Source: Phoenicimicrobium sp964438695
GTDB lineage: Bacteria; Atribacterota; Phoenicimicrobiia; Phoenicimicrobiales; Phoenicimicrobiaceae
Length of the DNA stretch: 13,482 nucleotides
Assembly (NCBI GenBank): GCA_964438695.1
Contig: CAYTKP010000025.1
Location: forward strand, 1 to 13,482
Direction of reading: 5' to 3'
Part shown: positions 1 through 7,566 of the stretch, piece after piece
How the letters are laid out: every line of letters starts with the position of its first letter
How positions within the stretch are numbered: the stretch's first letter is position 1
Position numbers and translations under genes: made by a program
Notes under the pieces: model-generated
Seen by the model: only the letters and a program-made list of their open reading frames with translations
Databases searched by the model: none
What the model was told of the DNA's origin: nothing

Positions 1-62
1 TTACTCTTTGGTGGCATAATAATTATAGTATAATTGGGGAGGAAATGCAAGAGGAAGCATAT

Positions 63-104
63 CAAGTATCTATATGCTCGATACTCGCCACTAATTAATA
101 ATTA
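63..104. repeat. Degenerate 7-base periodic repeat at the tyrS 3' end
   Basis: From position 63 the sequence can be read as successive 7-base units, four of which start with CT (70, 77, 84, 91), such as CTCGATA and CTCGCCA. The run overlaps the tyrS stop codon at 91-93. It resembles the clearer heptad array at 7432-7547; for example GCGAGTATCGAG on the minus strand here against GCCGAGATACGA there. The units are degenerate, so this site alone would be weak. Confidence 0.35.
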
Positions 105-1311
105 ATTTTATAAAATTTAACTTTCCAATTTTCAGTATCATTCCATCTTCAACTGTGATATCTAAATAGGGATCACTTATTTTTTCTCCATTAATTTTTA
201 CTCCACCCTGTTCGATCAATCTACGAGCTTCACTTTTGCTAGAAACTAGCCTGGAAATAGCAATAAGCTCGGTAATCCATATTTTTCCATCCTTCAAATC
301 TTCTTTTTTTATAACTAATTCCTTTATCTTTTCGGGATAAAGTTTCTCTTTAAATACTTTTTCAAACTCATCTTCTGCCTTAAAGGAAGCTTCCTCTCCA
401 TGATACAGTCGTACAATCTCTCGAGCTAGTCTCTTTTTTAAATCGCGAGGATGAATATTATTATTTTCTAAATCGATTTTCATTTTTTCTATTTCATCTA
501 AGGGTACATCTGTTACCAGTTCGAAATATCTAATCATAAGATTATCTGGTATAGACATTATCTTGCCATACATATCTTGCGGAGGCTCGTTAATACCAAC
601 ATAATTATTAAGACTTTTACTCATTTTTTCTACCCCATCTATTCCTTCGAGTAAAGGTAAGGTAATAATAACTTGGGGTTCCTGGCCATATTCTCTCTGA
701 ATAGTCCTCCCAACCAATAGATTAAATTTTTGATCAGTCCCACCTAATTCGATATCGGCATTTAAGGCAACAGAATCATACCCCTGCATTAATGGATATA
801 AAAATTCATGGATACCAATTGGCCTCTCTTCCTTATACCGACTCGCAAAATCATCTCTTTCTAACATACGAGCTACGGTATATTTTGAACATATCTTCAA
901 GACTTCAGCAAACGATAATTTATTTAACCAATGACTATTAAATACTACTTTCGTTTTCTCAGGATTTAATATTTTAAAAACCTGTGCTTTATAGGTCTCT
1001 GCATTTTTTTTAACTTCTTCCTCAGTCAACTGCTTTCTAGTAGCACTTCGGCCACTTGGATCCCCTATCATTCCTGTGAAATCACCTATTAAAAAATAGA
1101 CATCATGACCTAAATCTTGAAGTTGTCTTAGTTTCCGTAATCCAACCGTATGTCCTAAATGTATATCTGGGGCATTTGGGTCAAATCCTTGCTTAATCCG
1201 AAGAGGTCTTTTTTCTTTTCTTAATCTTTCTAATTTTTTTATTAACTCTTCTTCAGATATTATTTCTTCAATACCTCTTTTAATTATTCTTACTTCTTCT
1301 TTGATATCCAT
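91..1311 (-). CDS. tyrS: Tyrosyl-tRNA synthetase (TyrRS)
   Basis: Cytoplasmic class I aminoacyl-tRNA synthetase that charges tRNA-Tyr with tyrosine using ATP. Seen in the 406-residue protein: GFDPNAPDIHLGH holds the HIGH-type signature (HLGH, residues 51-54), followed by the GDFTGMIGDPSGR segment. The tyrosine-pocket region has QGYDSV and GGTDQKFN, and KMSKS lies at 229-233. An S4-type RNA-binding domain fills about residues 345-406 (SKSEARRLIEQGGVKING). Length and signatures fit the roughly 400-residue TyrRS subtype. I chose ATG at 1311 because an AGGAAG Shine-Dalgarno (1321-1326) lies 8-9 bases upstream. The alternative in-frame GTG at 1320 abuts that Shine-Dalgarno, so it is unlikely. The gene lies 91 bases downstream of queT on the same strand and may be cotranscribed with it. 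No T-box leader fits in that gap. Function is near certain; the exact start is slightly less so. Confidence 0.97.
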   Translation of the reverse strand: MDIKEEVRIIKRGIEEIISEEELIKKLERLRKEKRPLRIKQGFDPNAPDIHLGHTVGLRKLRQLQDLGHDVYFLIGDFTGMIGDPSGRSATRKQLTEEEVKKNAETYKAQVFKILNPEKTKVVFNSHWLNKLSFAEVLKICSKYTVARMLERDDFASRYKEERPIGIHEFLYPLMQGYDSVALNADIELGGTDQKFNLLVGRTIQREYGQEPQVIITLPLLEGIDGVEKMSKSLNNYVGINEPPQDMYGKIMSIPDNLMIRYFELVTDVPLDEIEKMKIDLENNNIHPRDLKKRLAREIVRLYHGEEASFKAEDEFEKVFKEKLYPEKIKELVIKKEDLKDGKIWITELIAISRLVSSKSEARRLIEQGGVKINGEKISDPYLDITVEDGMILKIGKLNFIKLIIN

Positions 1312-1337
1312 AATAAACACCTTCCTAATAAAAAATA

Positions 1338-1382
1338 TTATATGCTATATTTATTAAATTGTATTATGTTTTATATGCTATA
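1338..1382. repeat. Pair of 12-base direct repeats between queT and tyrS
   Basis: TTATATGCTATA occurs exactly at 1338-1349 and again at 1371-1382, a 33-base period, inside the 91-base queT-tyrS spacer. On the minus strand the copy next to tyrS includes TATAAT, so it could be part of a weak tyrS promoter, but I see no matching -35 element. It may be chance in AT-rich DNA. Confidence 0.4.
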
Positions 1383-1402
1383 ATTATATTTAAGTTAAAT
1401 TT

Positions 1403-1882
1403 TTATATATGGTTTCTACCTAAACCTAATCTATTTTTATTTTTTATCAATAATATTAATAATGGGTAGCCTAAGACGTAACAAGCAGTGAGTTCTCCAA
1501 TCCCAATATACAAAACAGTTATCCAGTAGGGCAAATCAAAGAGTAAGCATAAATAAGCACTAACTCCAAATGCATTTATTATAACAGGAGGGAGAGGAGC
1601 TAATTTAGGATTTTTTACTTTCGATGTTAAATAAGCAGCAATTAAAGTACAAACACTTCCCCCAATGATATCTACCATTCCTAACCCCCCGTAAATATTT
1701 GCTAAGATACAGCCAATAAACAATCCAATAATGGCAGAAGGTTCAATAAAAGGCAAAATTACCAAAGCTTCTGCAATTCTCACTTGAATAGGTCCATAAC
1801 TTATTGGGGCAAAAATGATTGTAAGAATGATGTAGATTGCTCCAATCATAGCTACCTTAACTAAATAATTAGGTTTACCCAT
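1403..1882 (-). CDS. queT: QueT family transporter (predicted queuosine-precursor ECF S component)
   Basis: Small integral membrane protein of 159 residues. The family (QueT, formerly DUF988) is predicted to be the substrate-binding S component of an energy-coupling-factor transporter for queuosine precursors. Seen: about five or six hydrophobic segments and family-typical strings. These are APISYGPIQVRIAEAL near residue 25, EPSAIIGLFIGCILANIYGG around 47-66, a PLPPVIINA stretch near 96, and IGELTACYVLGYPLL near the C terminus. Start ATG at 1882 has an AGAGGT Shine-Dalgarno (1891-1896) 8-9 bases upstream. No ECF A, A' or T genes are in this window, so it would have to share a module encoded elsewhere. 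The neighbour tyrS is suggestive because queuosine is placed in tRNA-Tyr, but substrate is inferred from family only. Confidence 0.88.
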   Translation of the reverse strand: MGKPNYLVKVAMIGAIYIILTIIFAPISYGPIQVRIAEALVILPFIEPSAIIGLFIGCILANIYGGLGMVDIIGGSVCTLIAAYLTSKVKNPKLAPLPPVIINAFGVSAYLCLLFDLPYWITVLYIGIGELTACYVLGYPLLILLIKNKNRLGLGRNHI

Positions 1883-1912
1883 GGAAATAGACCTCTATTA
1901 TTAATCTTAGAA

Positions 1913-1941
1913 ATTATAACACAGTTTATTTTACATTAAAA
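1913..1941 (-). promoter_or_regulatory. Candidate queT promoter with extended -10
   Basis: On the minus strand TGTTATAAT gives an extended -10 (hexamer at 1913-1918). The -35 position 17 bases away (1936-1941) reads TTTTAA, a poor match. Transcription would start near 1906, leaving a leader of about 24 bases that already contains the AGAGGT ribosome site. Confidence 0.4.
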
Positions 1942-2008
1942 GGGTTAAGGAAAAGTAATGGGTAAATTGAGAAGAAATAACCAAAGTTGTGGAGGGCTTT
2001 TGAGGGAA

Positions 2009-2037
2009 TTTACTACCTCTGAGTATCTTGTTATAAT
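2009..2037 (+). promoter_or_regulatory. Candidate promoter for the class A PBP gene
   Basis: TTTACT (2009-2014), a 17-base spacer and TATAAT (2032-2037) preceded by TG, making an extended -10. It implies a leader of about 165 bases before the TTG start. A second TATAAT at 2045-2050 lacks a -35. Call is by consensus only. Confidence 0.4.
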
Positions 2038-2080
2038 TTTATGATATAATATGTAAAAATATTTGGCAAAGATGCAAACT

Positions 2081-2119
2081 AAATTCGTATCTTGTTTAAC
2101 TATTTGCTATCAACTATTT
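2081..2119. repeat. Heptad-type repeat in the PBP gene leader
   Basis: ACTATTT, GCTATCA, ACTATTT run in tandem at 2099-2119. Just before them, 2081-2090 is the exact reverse complement of ATACGAATTT at 7539-7548. Read on the minus strand, the order (AATAGT-type units, then ATACGAATTT) matches the order in the array at 7432-7547, suggesting one repeat family in opposite orientation. Confidence 0.5.
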
Positions 2120-2211
2120 AAGAATTTAAAATTATGATTTTTTATTTTTTTCATTTTTCGCTTTAAATTTTAAATTAACATATACGATATACAAACTTAA
2201 GGAGTCTTGTT

Positions 2212-4359
2212 TTGTCAACAAAAAATAAAATAAAAAAAACTCACCATATTTCTTTGTCCCAAAAAATATTGCTGATATTTATAATTTTTTCTCTTAGCTT
2301 TGTCATTGCCTTTATTAGTTTAGCCACTTTAAATGACCAAAAAATTTCTAAAATGGTTAAAGAGCAAAATTTTATTGATGCCATAAATAGCAAAGTGTTC
2401 GATATAAATGGTAAACTCATCACTGAATTTTATCAAGAAAATAGAAATCCCATTCCTCTCTCTGCAGTTCCTACTAATTTAATTAATGCTTTTATTGCTA
2501 TTGAAGATTCCGATTTTTACGAGCATAAAGGTATTAATCTTCGTAGAATTTTAATTACTCAATTACAAAATTTTAAAAATTTAATTCTATTATCTAATAA
2601 AAATTTTAAACCTCAAGGTGGTAGCACAATAACCCAGCAATTAGCGATAAACACTTTTCTTACTCGAGAAATTAGTTTAAGCAGAAAATTACAAGATATT
2701 TTATTAGCCTTGCAGATTGAAAGAAATTTTACTAAAGAAGAAATTTTAGAAATGTATTTAAACGAAATTTATTTCGGACACGGAGCATATGGAGTTCAAT
2801 CTGCTGCTCAATTATATTTTGGGAAAAATGTGCAAGATTTAGACCTGGCAGAATGTGCATTACTAGCTGGAATTCCCCGCGGACCTTCCTATTATTCTCC
2901 TATTCTTAATCAGGAAAACGCTATAAAAAGAAGAAATATTATTTTAAACAGAATGTTTAAATTAGGATATATTACTAAGAACGATATGGAAAAAGCTCAA
3001 CAAAGCCCCCTTAAACTTAATTATAATAATAAAAGGGATAAATTTACCGCTCCTTATTTCTCTACTTACATCCTTTCCCAACTTTTAGAGGAATTTGGCG
3101 CAAATATGGTATATAAAGGTGGCCTGAAAATTTATACTACCTTAGATTTAAGAATGCAAAATATCGCAGAAAAAGCACTTCAAGAATCTGGTTATGAAGG
3201 GGCAATAATTGCTATCGAACCTAACTCTGGTCATATTAAAGCGATGGTAGGAGGTAAAAGCTTTAAAGAAAGTAAATTTAATAGAGCAACTCAGGCTTAT
3301 CGTCAACCAGGTTCTGCCTTTAAACCTTTTATTTATCTTGCTGCTTTAGAAAATGGGTTTACTCCTAGTAACATTATAGAAGATTCTCCGGTTACTTTTG
3401 AAAATGGGTGGTCACCTGAAAATTACGAAAAAGAATTTAGAGGGCCAGTAACTCTTAGAGAGGCATTTGAATTATCCATAAATGTAGTGGGAGTAAAATT
3501 ATTAGAACAAGTAGGTGTAAGTAAAGTAATAAATTATGCCCATAAAGCGGGAATAAAAAGTAAACTTCGGCCAGACCTATCCTTAGCGTTAGGAACTTCT
3601 GAAGTAACTCCCTTAGAAATTGCTTCTGCTTATGCTACTATCGCTAACTTAGGAATGAGAGTGGAACCAATATCTATAATCCGGATAGAAGATTATAATG
3701 GTAAAACTATAAAAGAGAATGTTCCTCAAAAAAAGAAAATGTTTAAAGAAGAGGCCTGTTATGTGCTTATCGATATGATGAAAGGAGTAATAACCAGGGG
3801 TACTGGTTGGAATGCCCAGATAGGTAGACCGGCTGCTGGAAAAACAGGTACTACTGATAATTTTGTTGATGCTTGGTTTATAGGATTTACCCCCGATTTG
3901 GTTACTGCAGTTTATATTGGTAATGATGACCGAAAACCTTTAGGAAATAAAATGACCGGTGGAGTAGTTGCAGCTCCAATCTGGGCTAAATTTATGAAAG
4001 AGTCTCTTAAAAATAGAGAGAAAAAAGAATTTAGGCAGCCAGATAAAATAGTAAAAATCTCTGTTTGTAAACAATCTGGTCTTTTAGCTACTGATTCTTG
4101 TCCTGAAATATTATCTGCAGCTTTTATAAAAGGTACCGAACCCACCTCTTATTGCACCATCCATCAGAAATATCTTAAAACACCAAAAAAAGAAGAACTT
4201 CCAGAGATCAAGAAACCTTATTATGAAGAAATTGAAAATATTAAGAAAAAATATGAGGAAAAACCTTTAGATAAAGAAACAGAAGAAGAAGAAGAAGAAG
4301 AAACTCTTCAATCACTGATAAATAAACTTAAAGAAAAACTAAAAAAAGAAAATAAATAA
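2212..4359 (+). CDS. Class A penicillin-binding protein (bifunctional transglycosylase/transpeptidase)
   Basis: Membrane-anchored peptidoglycan polymerase of 715 residues in the PBP1A/PonA class. It polymerises lipid II and cross-links the stem peptides outside the membrane. Seen: a basic N terminus and one membrane anchor at about 19-40. The glycosyltransferase domain has EDSDFYEHKG with catalytic E98, GGSTITQQLA from 136, EMYLNEIYFG near 180 and AGIPRGPSYYSP. The transpeptidase domain has SAFK (S368 nucleophile, K371), SIN (422-424) and KTGT (544-547). A Cys-containing stretch and a highly charged tail follow, with seven consecutive GAA codons (4282-4302). The TTG start at 2212 is supported by TTAAGGAG (2197-2204) seven bases upstream. 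It is the only plus-strand gene here and ends 22 bases from the convergent mutS2 stop. All catalytic motifs are intact. Which PBP paralogue it is cannot be told. Confidence 0.96.
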   Translation: MSTKNKIKKTHHISLSQKILLIFIIFSLSFVIAFISLATLNDQKISKMVKEQNFIDAINSKVFDINGKLITEFYQENRNPIPLSAVPTNLINAFIAIEDSDFYEHKGINLRRILITQLQNFKNLILLSNKNFKPQGGSTITQQLAINTFLTREISLSRKLQDILLALQIERNFTKEEILEMYLNEIYFGHGAYGVQSAAQLYFGKNVQDLDLAECALLAGIPRGPSYYSPILNQENAIKRRNIILNRMFKLGYITKNDMEKAQQSPLKLNYNNKRDKFTAPYFSTYILSQLLEEFGANMVYKGGLKIYTTLDLRMQNIAEKALQESGYEGAIIAIEPNSGHIKAMVGGKSFKESKFNRATQAYRQPGSAFKPFIYLAALENGFTPSNIIEDSPVTFENGWSPENYEKEFRGPVTLREAFELSINVVGVKLLEQVGVSKVINYAHKAGIKSKLRPDLSLALGTSEVTPLEIASAYATIANLGMRVEPISIIRIEDYNGKTIKENVPQKKKMFKEEACYVLIDMMKGVITRGTGWNAQIGRPAAGKTGTTDNFVDAWFIGFTPDLVTAVYIGNDDRKPLGNKMTGGVVAAPIWAKFMKESLKNREKKEFRQPDKIVKISVCKQSGLLATDSCPEILSAAFIKGTEPTSYCTIHQKYLKTPKKEELPEIKKPYYEEIENIKKKYEEKPLDKETEEEEEEETLQSLINKLKEKLKKENK
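4282..4302 (+). repeat. GAA trinucleotide repeat (7 units)
   Basis: Seven tandem GAA codons encode a run of seven glutamates in the cytoplasm-distal tail of the PBP. Being in-frame triplets, copy changes would alter tail length without breaking the frame. Confidence 0.9.
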
Positions 4360-4381
4360 TTAATTATGTAACTGTCCGAAC

Positions 4382-6763
4382 TTATTTTTTAAGGTATACC
4401 ACTGTTACTCCGATTCCCCCTTCGTTGGCATCACCTGGCCTGAATGATTTAATATATGGGATGTTACCTAACAATTTTCTAACTTCTTCTCTTAAGATTC
4501 CTTTTCCTTTACCGTGAATAATATATACTGGTGAAATTCCTAATAAATATGCATCATCCAAATATTTTTCTAATATCAATTTAGCGTCTTCGACACTAAG
4601 CCGACGAAGAGATAGCTCTTTTTTAAAGGTTCTTACTTTTGATAAATAGAAGTTATCTTGCGTAACTGATCTTTTACTAACCTCATTTCTTGTAGAGCTA
4701 AAATTTTTCACCAATTTATCTAGATTTTCTATTTTTTCTATATCCAATATAGGCACAATTATTTTCATATTATCTATCTGTATCTTGCATTTCCCACTTT
4801 TCTCAGAAATAGCCTGTATTATTCCTTGTTTATTTAAACTTTTAACCCGCACACAATCGCCAACTTTAATATCACGATTTTTAATCGATTTTTCTTCTGT
4901 CATCAGCTTTGTCTTTATCTCTTCATTCAATTCCTTTAATTCTTTTAATAATGGGCCTTTAGATCTTTTATTTATTAATCTTTTTTTACCCAAATTCTCT
5001 ATCATGTTTCCCACTTTACTCTGAGTTTCTTTTAAAATCTTTTCAGCTTCCTGGTAAGTTTTTCGAAATATTTCTACTTTTTTCTCCCTAATTTCATCCA
5101 ATTCTTTTTGTAATTCTTTTTTAATTTTAAAGGTCTCTTCCTTAGATATTTTTATTAGTTCCATTTCTTGCTCAATTATTTTTTTATCCTGTTCAATCTT
5201 CTCGAGTAAATTATCCACCTTAAGCTTCTCTTGAGTTAGAAAACTTTGAGCTCGTAAAACTACATCTTGTGTCAAGCCTAGTCTTCGTGCAATTATAAAA
5301 GCACAACTTTTCCCAGGTAATCCAATAGAAATTTGGAATGTTGGCTTCAAGGTCTTTTCATCAAATTCAACGCGGGCATTGTATACCCCCTTGGTTAAAT
5401 ATGCATATGCCTTCAAGGAATCATGATGTGTGGTTGCCAATACCTTGACTTTTTCTTTATTTAAAAAATCTAAAATTGCCATTCCTAAGGCTGCCCCTTC
5501 TGTAGGATCCGTTCCTGCCCCTAATTCATCAAGTAACACCAAAGATTTTGAATTAGCCTCCTTTAAAATTTGAACTATATATTTCATATGGGAAGAAAAA
5601 GTACTTAAATTTTGTTCTATGCTTTGTTCATCTCCAATATCACAAAATATTTTTTGAAAAACAACAACTTCACTCCCCTTATTGGCAGGAATGTGTAATC
5701 CACATTGGGCCATAAGAGAAAGTAAACCCACTGTCTTTAAAGTTACTGTTTTACCTCCAGTATTGGGACCAGTAATCACTAAAACATTAAAATCTTTCCC
5801 CAAATTAATATTAATTGGAACTACATTTCCTTTTAGTAAAGGATGTCTTGCCTGAACGAGATTGATAAATCCCTTTTGATTCAATTTTGGCTCAATTGCC
5901 TCCATTTTATTTGCTAACATCGCCCGTGCATGGATAAAGTCAATTTCACCCAGATTCAAAAGAGAATAATAAATATCATGAGCTTTTTCTCCAATAAGGG
6001 TTGTTAGTTTTTGTAAAATCTTTAAAACCTCTTTTTCTTCTTCTTTGATTAATTGTCGCAAGGTATTATTTAATTCAACTATTTCTAATGGTTCAACAAA
6101 TAAGGTGGCACCACTATCAGATTTATCATGTGCTATTCCGGGGAATTTTCCTTTCCGTTCCTGTTTTATGGGAATAACATACCTATCTTGCCTTATAGTT
6201 ACCAAAGGCTCCTGGATAATGGTGGCAAATTCAGAAGATCTAATGATGGACTCTAACCTTTTTTTAATGACTTGTTCTTTATTAATTATTTCTCTTCTTA
6301 TCTTTTTCAAATTTGAACTTGCTCGATCCAAAACTAAGCCATCTTCACCAATACAATTAGTTATTTCTTTCTCTAATTCAGGGAAGGCAATAATTTTATT
6401 TGCCCTTTCCTTAATTAAAGGATATTTCTCTTTAGTTTTTAACAAAAATTTTTTGACCAATCGTGATGTTGTCAAAACTTTTAATATTCTTAATATTTTT
6501 GTAGAATCAAGAATAGCACCTTTAATCTCAGATTTTTTTAATTCAATATTGACATCCTCTAATCTTGTAAAAGGTAGAGTACCTTCATAGCGAATAATCT
6601 CTCTCATTTCAGTAGTTTCTCTCTGGGCAGCAAGGACTTGTCCCTGATCAGTTAGGGGGGTAATTTTTTCTACTATTTGTTCTCCAGTCGCTGAAATTAC
6701 ATTCTTTTTTAATAATTCTTTGATCTTTTGAAATTCTAAAACTGAAAAAGTATGTTTATCCAA
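4382..6763 (-). CDS. mutS2: MutS2 family ATPase/Smr-domain protein
   Basis: Cytoplasmic MutS-like dimeric ATPase lacking the mismatch-recognition domain. Family members have been linked to suppression of homologous recombination and, in Bacillus subtilis, to rescue of collided ribosomes. Seen in the 793-residue protein: an N-terminal lever/clamp region starting DKHTFSVLEFQKI, Walker A GPNTGGKT (332-339) and Walker B LVLLDELGAGTDP (D412, E413). A long Glu/Lys-rich coiled coil spans about 515-620, and a C-terminal Smr domain about 715-793 with IIHGKGKG (H750). The start is TTG. I prefer 6763, with GAGG (6770-6773) six bases upstream and an N terminus aligned with the family, over the in-frame TTG at 6775, which abuts AAAGG. 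Odd: the LDLRG motif of Smr reads LSLRR here (S718). It lies downstream of cvpA, probably in the same operon, as in many Bacillota. Confidence 0.95.
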   Translation of the reverse strand: MDKHTFSVLEFQKIKELLKKNVISATGEQIVEKITPLTDQGQVLAAQRETTEMREIIRYEGTLPFTRLEDVNIELKKSEIKGAILDSTKILRILKVLTTSRLVKKFLLKTKEKYPLIKERANKIIAFPELEKEITNCIGEDGLVLDRASSNLKKIRREIINKEQVIKKRLESIIRSSEFATIIQEPLVTIRQDRYVIPIKQERKGKFPGIAHDKSDSGATLFVEPLEIVELNNTLRQLIKEEEKEVLKILQKLTTLIGEKAHDIYYSLLNLGEIDFIHARAMLANKMEAIEPKLNQKGFINLVQARHPLLKGNVVPININLGKDFNVLVITGPNTGGKTVTLKTVGLLSLMAQCGLHIPANKGSEVVVFQKIFCDIGDEQSIEQNLSTFSSHMKYIVQILKEANSKSLVLLDELGAGTDPTEGAALGMAILDFLNKEKVKVLATTHHDSLKAYAYLTKGVYNARVEFDEKTLKPTFQISIGLPGKSCAFIIARRLGLTQDVVLRAQSFLTQEKLKVDNLLEKIEQDKKIIEQEMELIKISKEETFKIKKELQKELDEIREKKVEIFRKTYQEAEKILKETQSKVGNMIENLGKKRLINKRSKGPLLKELKELNEEIKTKLMTEEKSIKNRDIKVGDCVRVKSLNKQGIIQAISEKSGKCKIQIDNMKIIVPILDIEKIENLDKLVKNFSSTRNEVSKRSVTQDNFYLSKVRTFKKELSLRRLSVEDAKLILEKYLDDAYLLGISPVYIIHGKGKGILREEVRKLLGNIPYIKSFRPGDANEGGIGVTVVYLKK

Positions 6764-6809
6764 AATATTCCTCAACCTTTTTTTATAATAGATCAGTCAT
6801 TATTTTAAG

Positions 6810-6836
6810 GCATTGGGATTTTTGAAATCCCCATGC
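6810..6836 (-). other. Intercistronic hairpin between cvpA and mutS2
   Basis: Arms 6810-6821 and 6825-6836 pair over 12 positions with one mismatch around a three-base loop (GCATTGGGATTT against AAATCCCCATGC on the plus strand). It begins just after the cvpA stop codon. No run of T follows on the minus strand, so it does not look like a standard intrinsic terminator. It may be an mRNA-stabilising or partial attenuating stem. Confidence 0.6.
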
Positions 6837-6837
6837 T

Positions 6838-7410
6838 CTAAAATATTTTAAAAGTACTTTTTAAAACAAACAAATTAAGATGAAATTTCTTAAGGAAATC
6901 CTCTGTATTGAACTGAAAGCTTGCAGGTAGCCAATCCTCAAAATATTTATAAAAAATTGTTATCATAACTGCAAATCTATTTGCTAAAAATGATTTTTCC
7001 AATTGATCACTTATAAAAACTGGTAAAGGTATAAAAGTAACAATAATTAATATAACCCCTACTATTAGTGAACCTTTAAATAAACCAAATAAAGCACCAC
7101 CCAGTGCATCAATCCAAGAGATAAATAATAAGGAAAATACTTTTTTCAGAAACATTCCAATAATTCTCGCAGTTAAATATACTCCTAAAAATACTACAGC
7201 AAAACCTATTATATTTGATATTTCTTTACTAAGTGTTGTGTGTAAACTTATATATTCTCCTATCTCTTTAAACCAAAAAATTGCCAAAAAAATAGCAGCA
7301 ATAATCCCTATAAAAGTTATCATTCCTCTAATAATACCTCGACGAACTCCAGTTATCATGTTTAATAATAGTATTATCATTATGGATACGTCTACCCAGT
7401 TTATAGACAT
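6838..7410 (-). CDS. cvpA: CvpA family membrane protein
   Basis: Integral membrane protein of 190 residues. The family is named from colicin V production in Escherichia coli, and its molecular role is unresolved. Seen: four hydrophobic segments at roughly 7-26, 30-48, 66-88 and 104-128. The N-terminal pattern WVDVSIMIILLLNMITGVRRGIIRG and the central WIDALGGALFGLFKG are typical of the family. The C-terminal 60 residues are less conserved and end in a basic, hydrophobic tail. ATG at 7410 has AGGAG (7417-7421) six bases upstream. It sits between pheT and mutS2, the position it often holds in Bacillota. There zapA frequently lies between pheT and cvpA; here the 156-base spacer has no room for it. 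Confidence 0.85.
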   Translation of the reverse strand: MSINWVDVSIMIILLLNMITGVRRGIIRGMITFIGIIAAIFLAIFWFKEIGEYISLHTTLSKEISNIIGFAVVFLGVYLTARIIGMFLKKVFSLLFISWIDALGGALFGLFKGSLIVGVILIIVTFIPLPVFISDQLEKSFLANRFAVMITIFYKYFEDWLPASFQFNTEDFLKKFHLNLFVLKSTFKIF

Positions 7411-7431
7411 AAATATCTCCTATTATTTAAT

Positions 7432-7547
7432 CGTTAGTAGATAGTGAATAGTCGTTAGTATTAAATACAAGTTTTTAGTGCTTGGTAAGCTGACTAACTG
7501 CTAACCATCTTGCCGAGATACGATTCACAAAATACGAAATACGAATT
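7432..7547. repeat. Degenerate heptanucleotide repeat array between cvpA and pheT
   Basis: Two blocks with 7-base periodicity. At 7432-7459 four perfect-register heptads all end in AGT: CGTTAGT at 7432 and again at 7453, with two variants between. At 7492-7547 eight further 7-base units include GACTAAC, TGCTAAC and the tail pair ACGAAAT, ACGAATT. The segment 7449-7461 is the exact reverse complement of the 13 bases flanking the assembly gap at 10103-10115. No coding potential or obvious terminator was seen. Similar in style to the short tandemly repeated heptanucleotides known from cyanobacteria, but with different sequence. Confidence 0.7.
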
Positions 7548-7566
7548 TGGCTACTAATTTCTTCTC

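Larger units (their letters stand above)
1883..2211. other. Divergent intergenic region, queT / PBP gene
   Basis: This 329-base AT-rich region holds no credible gene. It carries outward-facing candidate promoters for queT and the penicillin-binding protein gene and a heptad-type repeat (2081-2119). Next to the PBP start is a T-rich stretch flanked by a 10-base inverted repeat (AATTTAAAAT at 2123-2132, its complement at 2167-2176). It also contains a small GAGG/CCTC hairpin near 2002-2020, which I considered as a preQ1 riboswitch and did not accept. Confidence 0.7.

Noticed and set aside
56..78. Inverted repeat AGCATAT/ATATGCT as a tyrS terminator
   Set aside because: Only seven base pairs with a nine-base loop, AT-rich, and no T-run follows on the minus strand.
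45..98. 17-codon plus-strand open frame after GGGGAGG
   Set aside because: The Shine-Dalgarno-like sequence is only two bases from the ATG, the peptide is nondescript and it overlaps the tyrS 3' end.
2000..2022. Possible preQ1-I riboswitch upstream of queT (minus strand AGAGGTAGTAAATTCCCTC hairpin)
   Set aside because: The GAGG/CCTC stem is there, but the A-rich tail that should follow the stem is interrupted by GCCCTCC, and the best queT promoter lies downstream of it. A covariance search for preQ1 classes would settle it.
6045..6590. 181-codon open frame on the plus strand
   Set aside because: Lies wholly antisense to the well-supported mutS2 gene, has no recognisable domain or ribosome site, and is a shadow frame. 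The same reasoning removes the other short antisense frames inside pheT, pheS, infC, thrS and the PBP gene.
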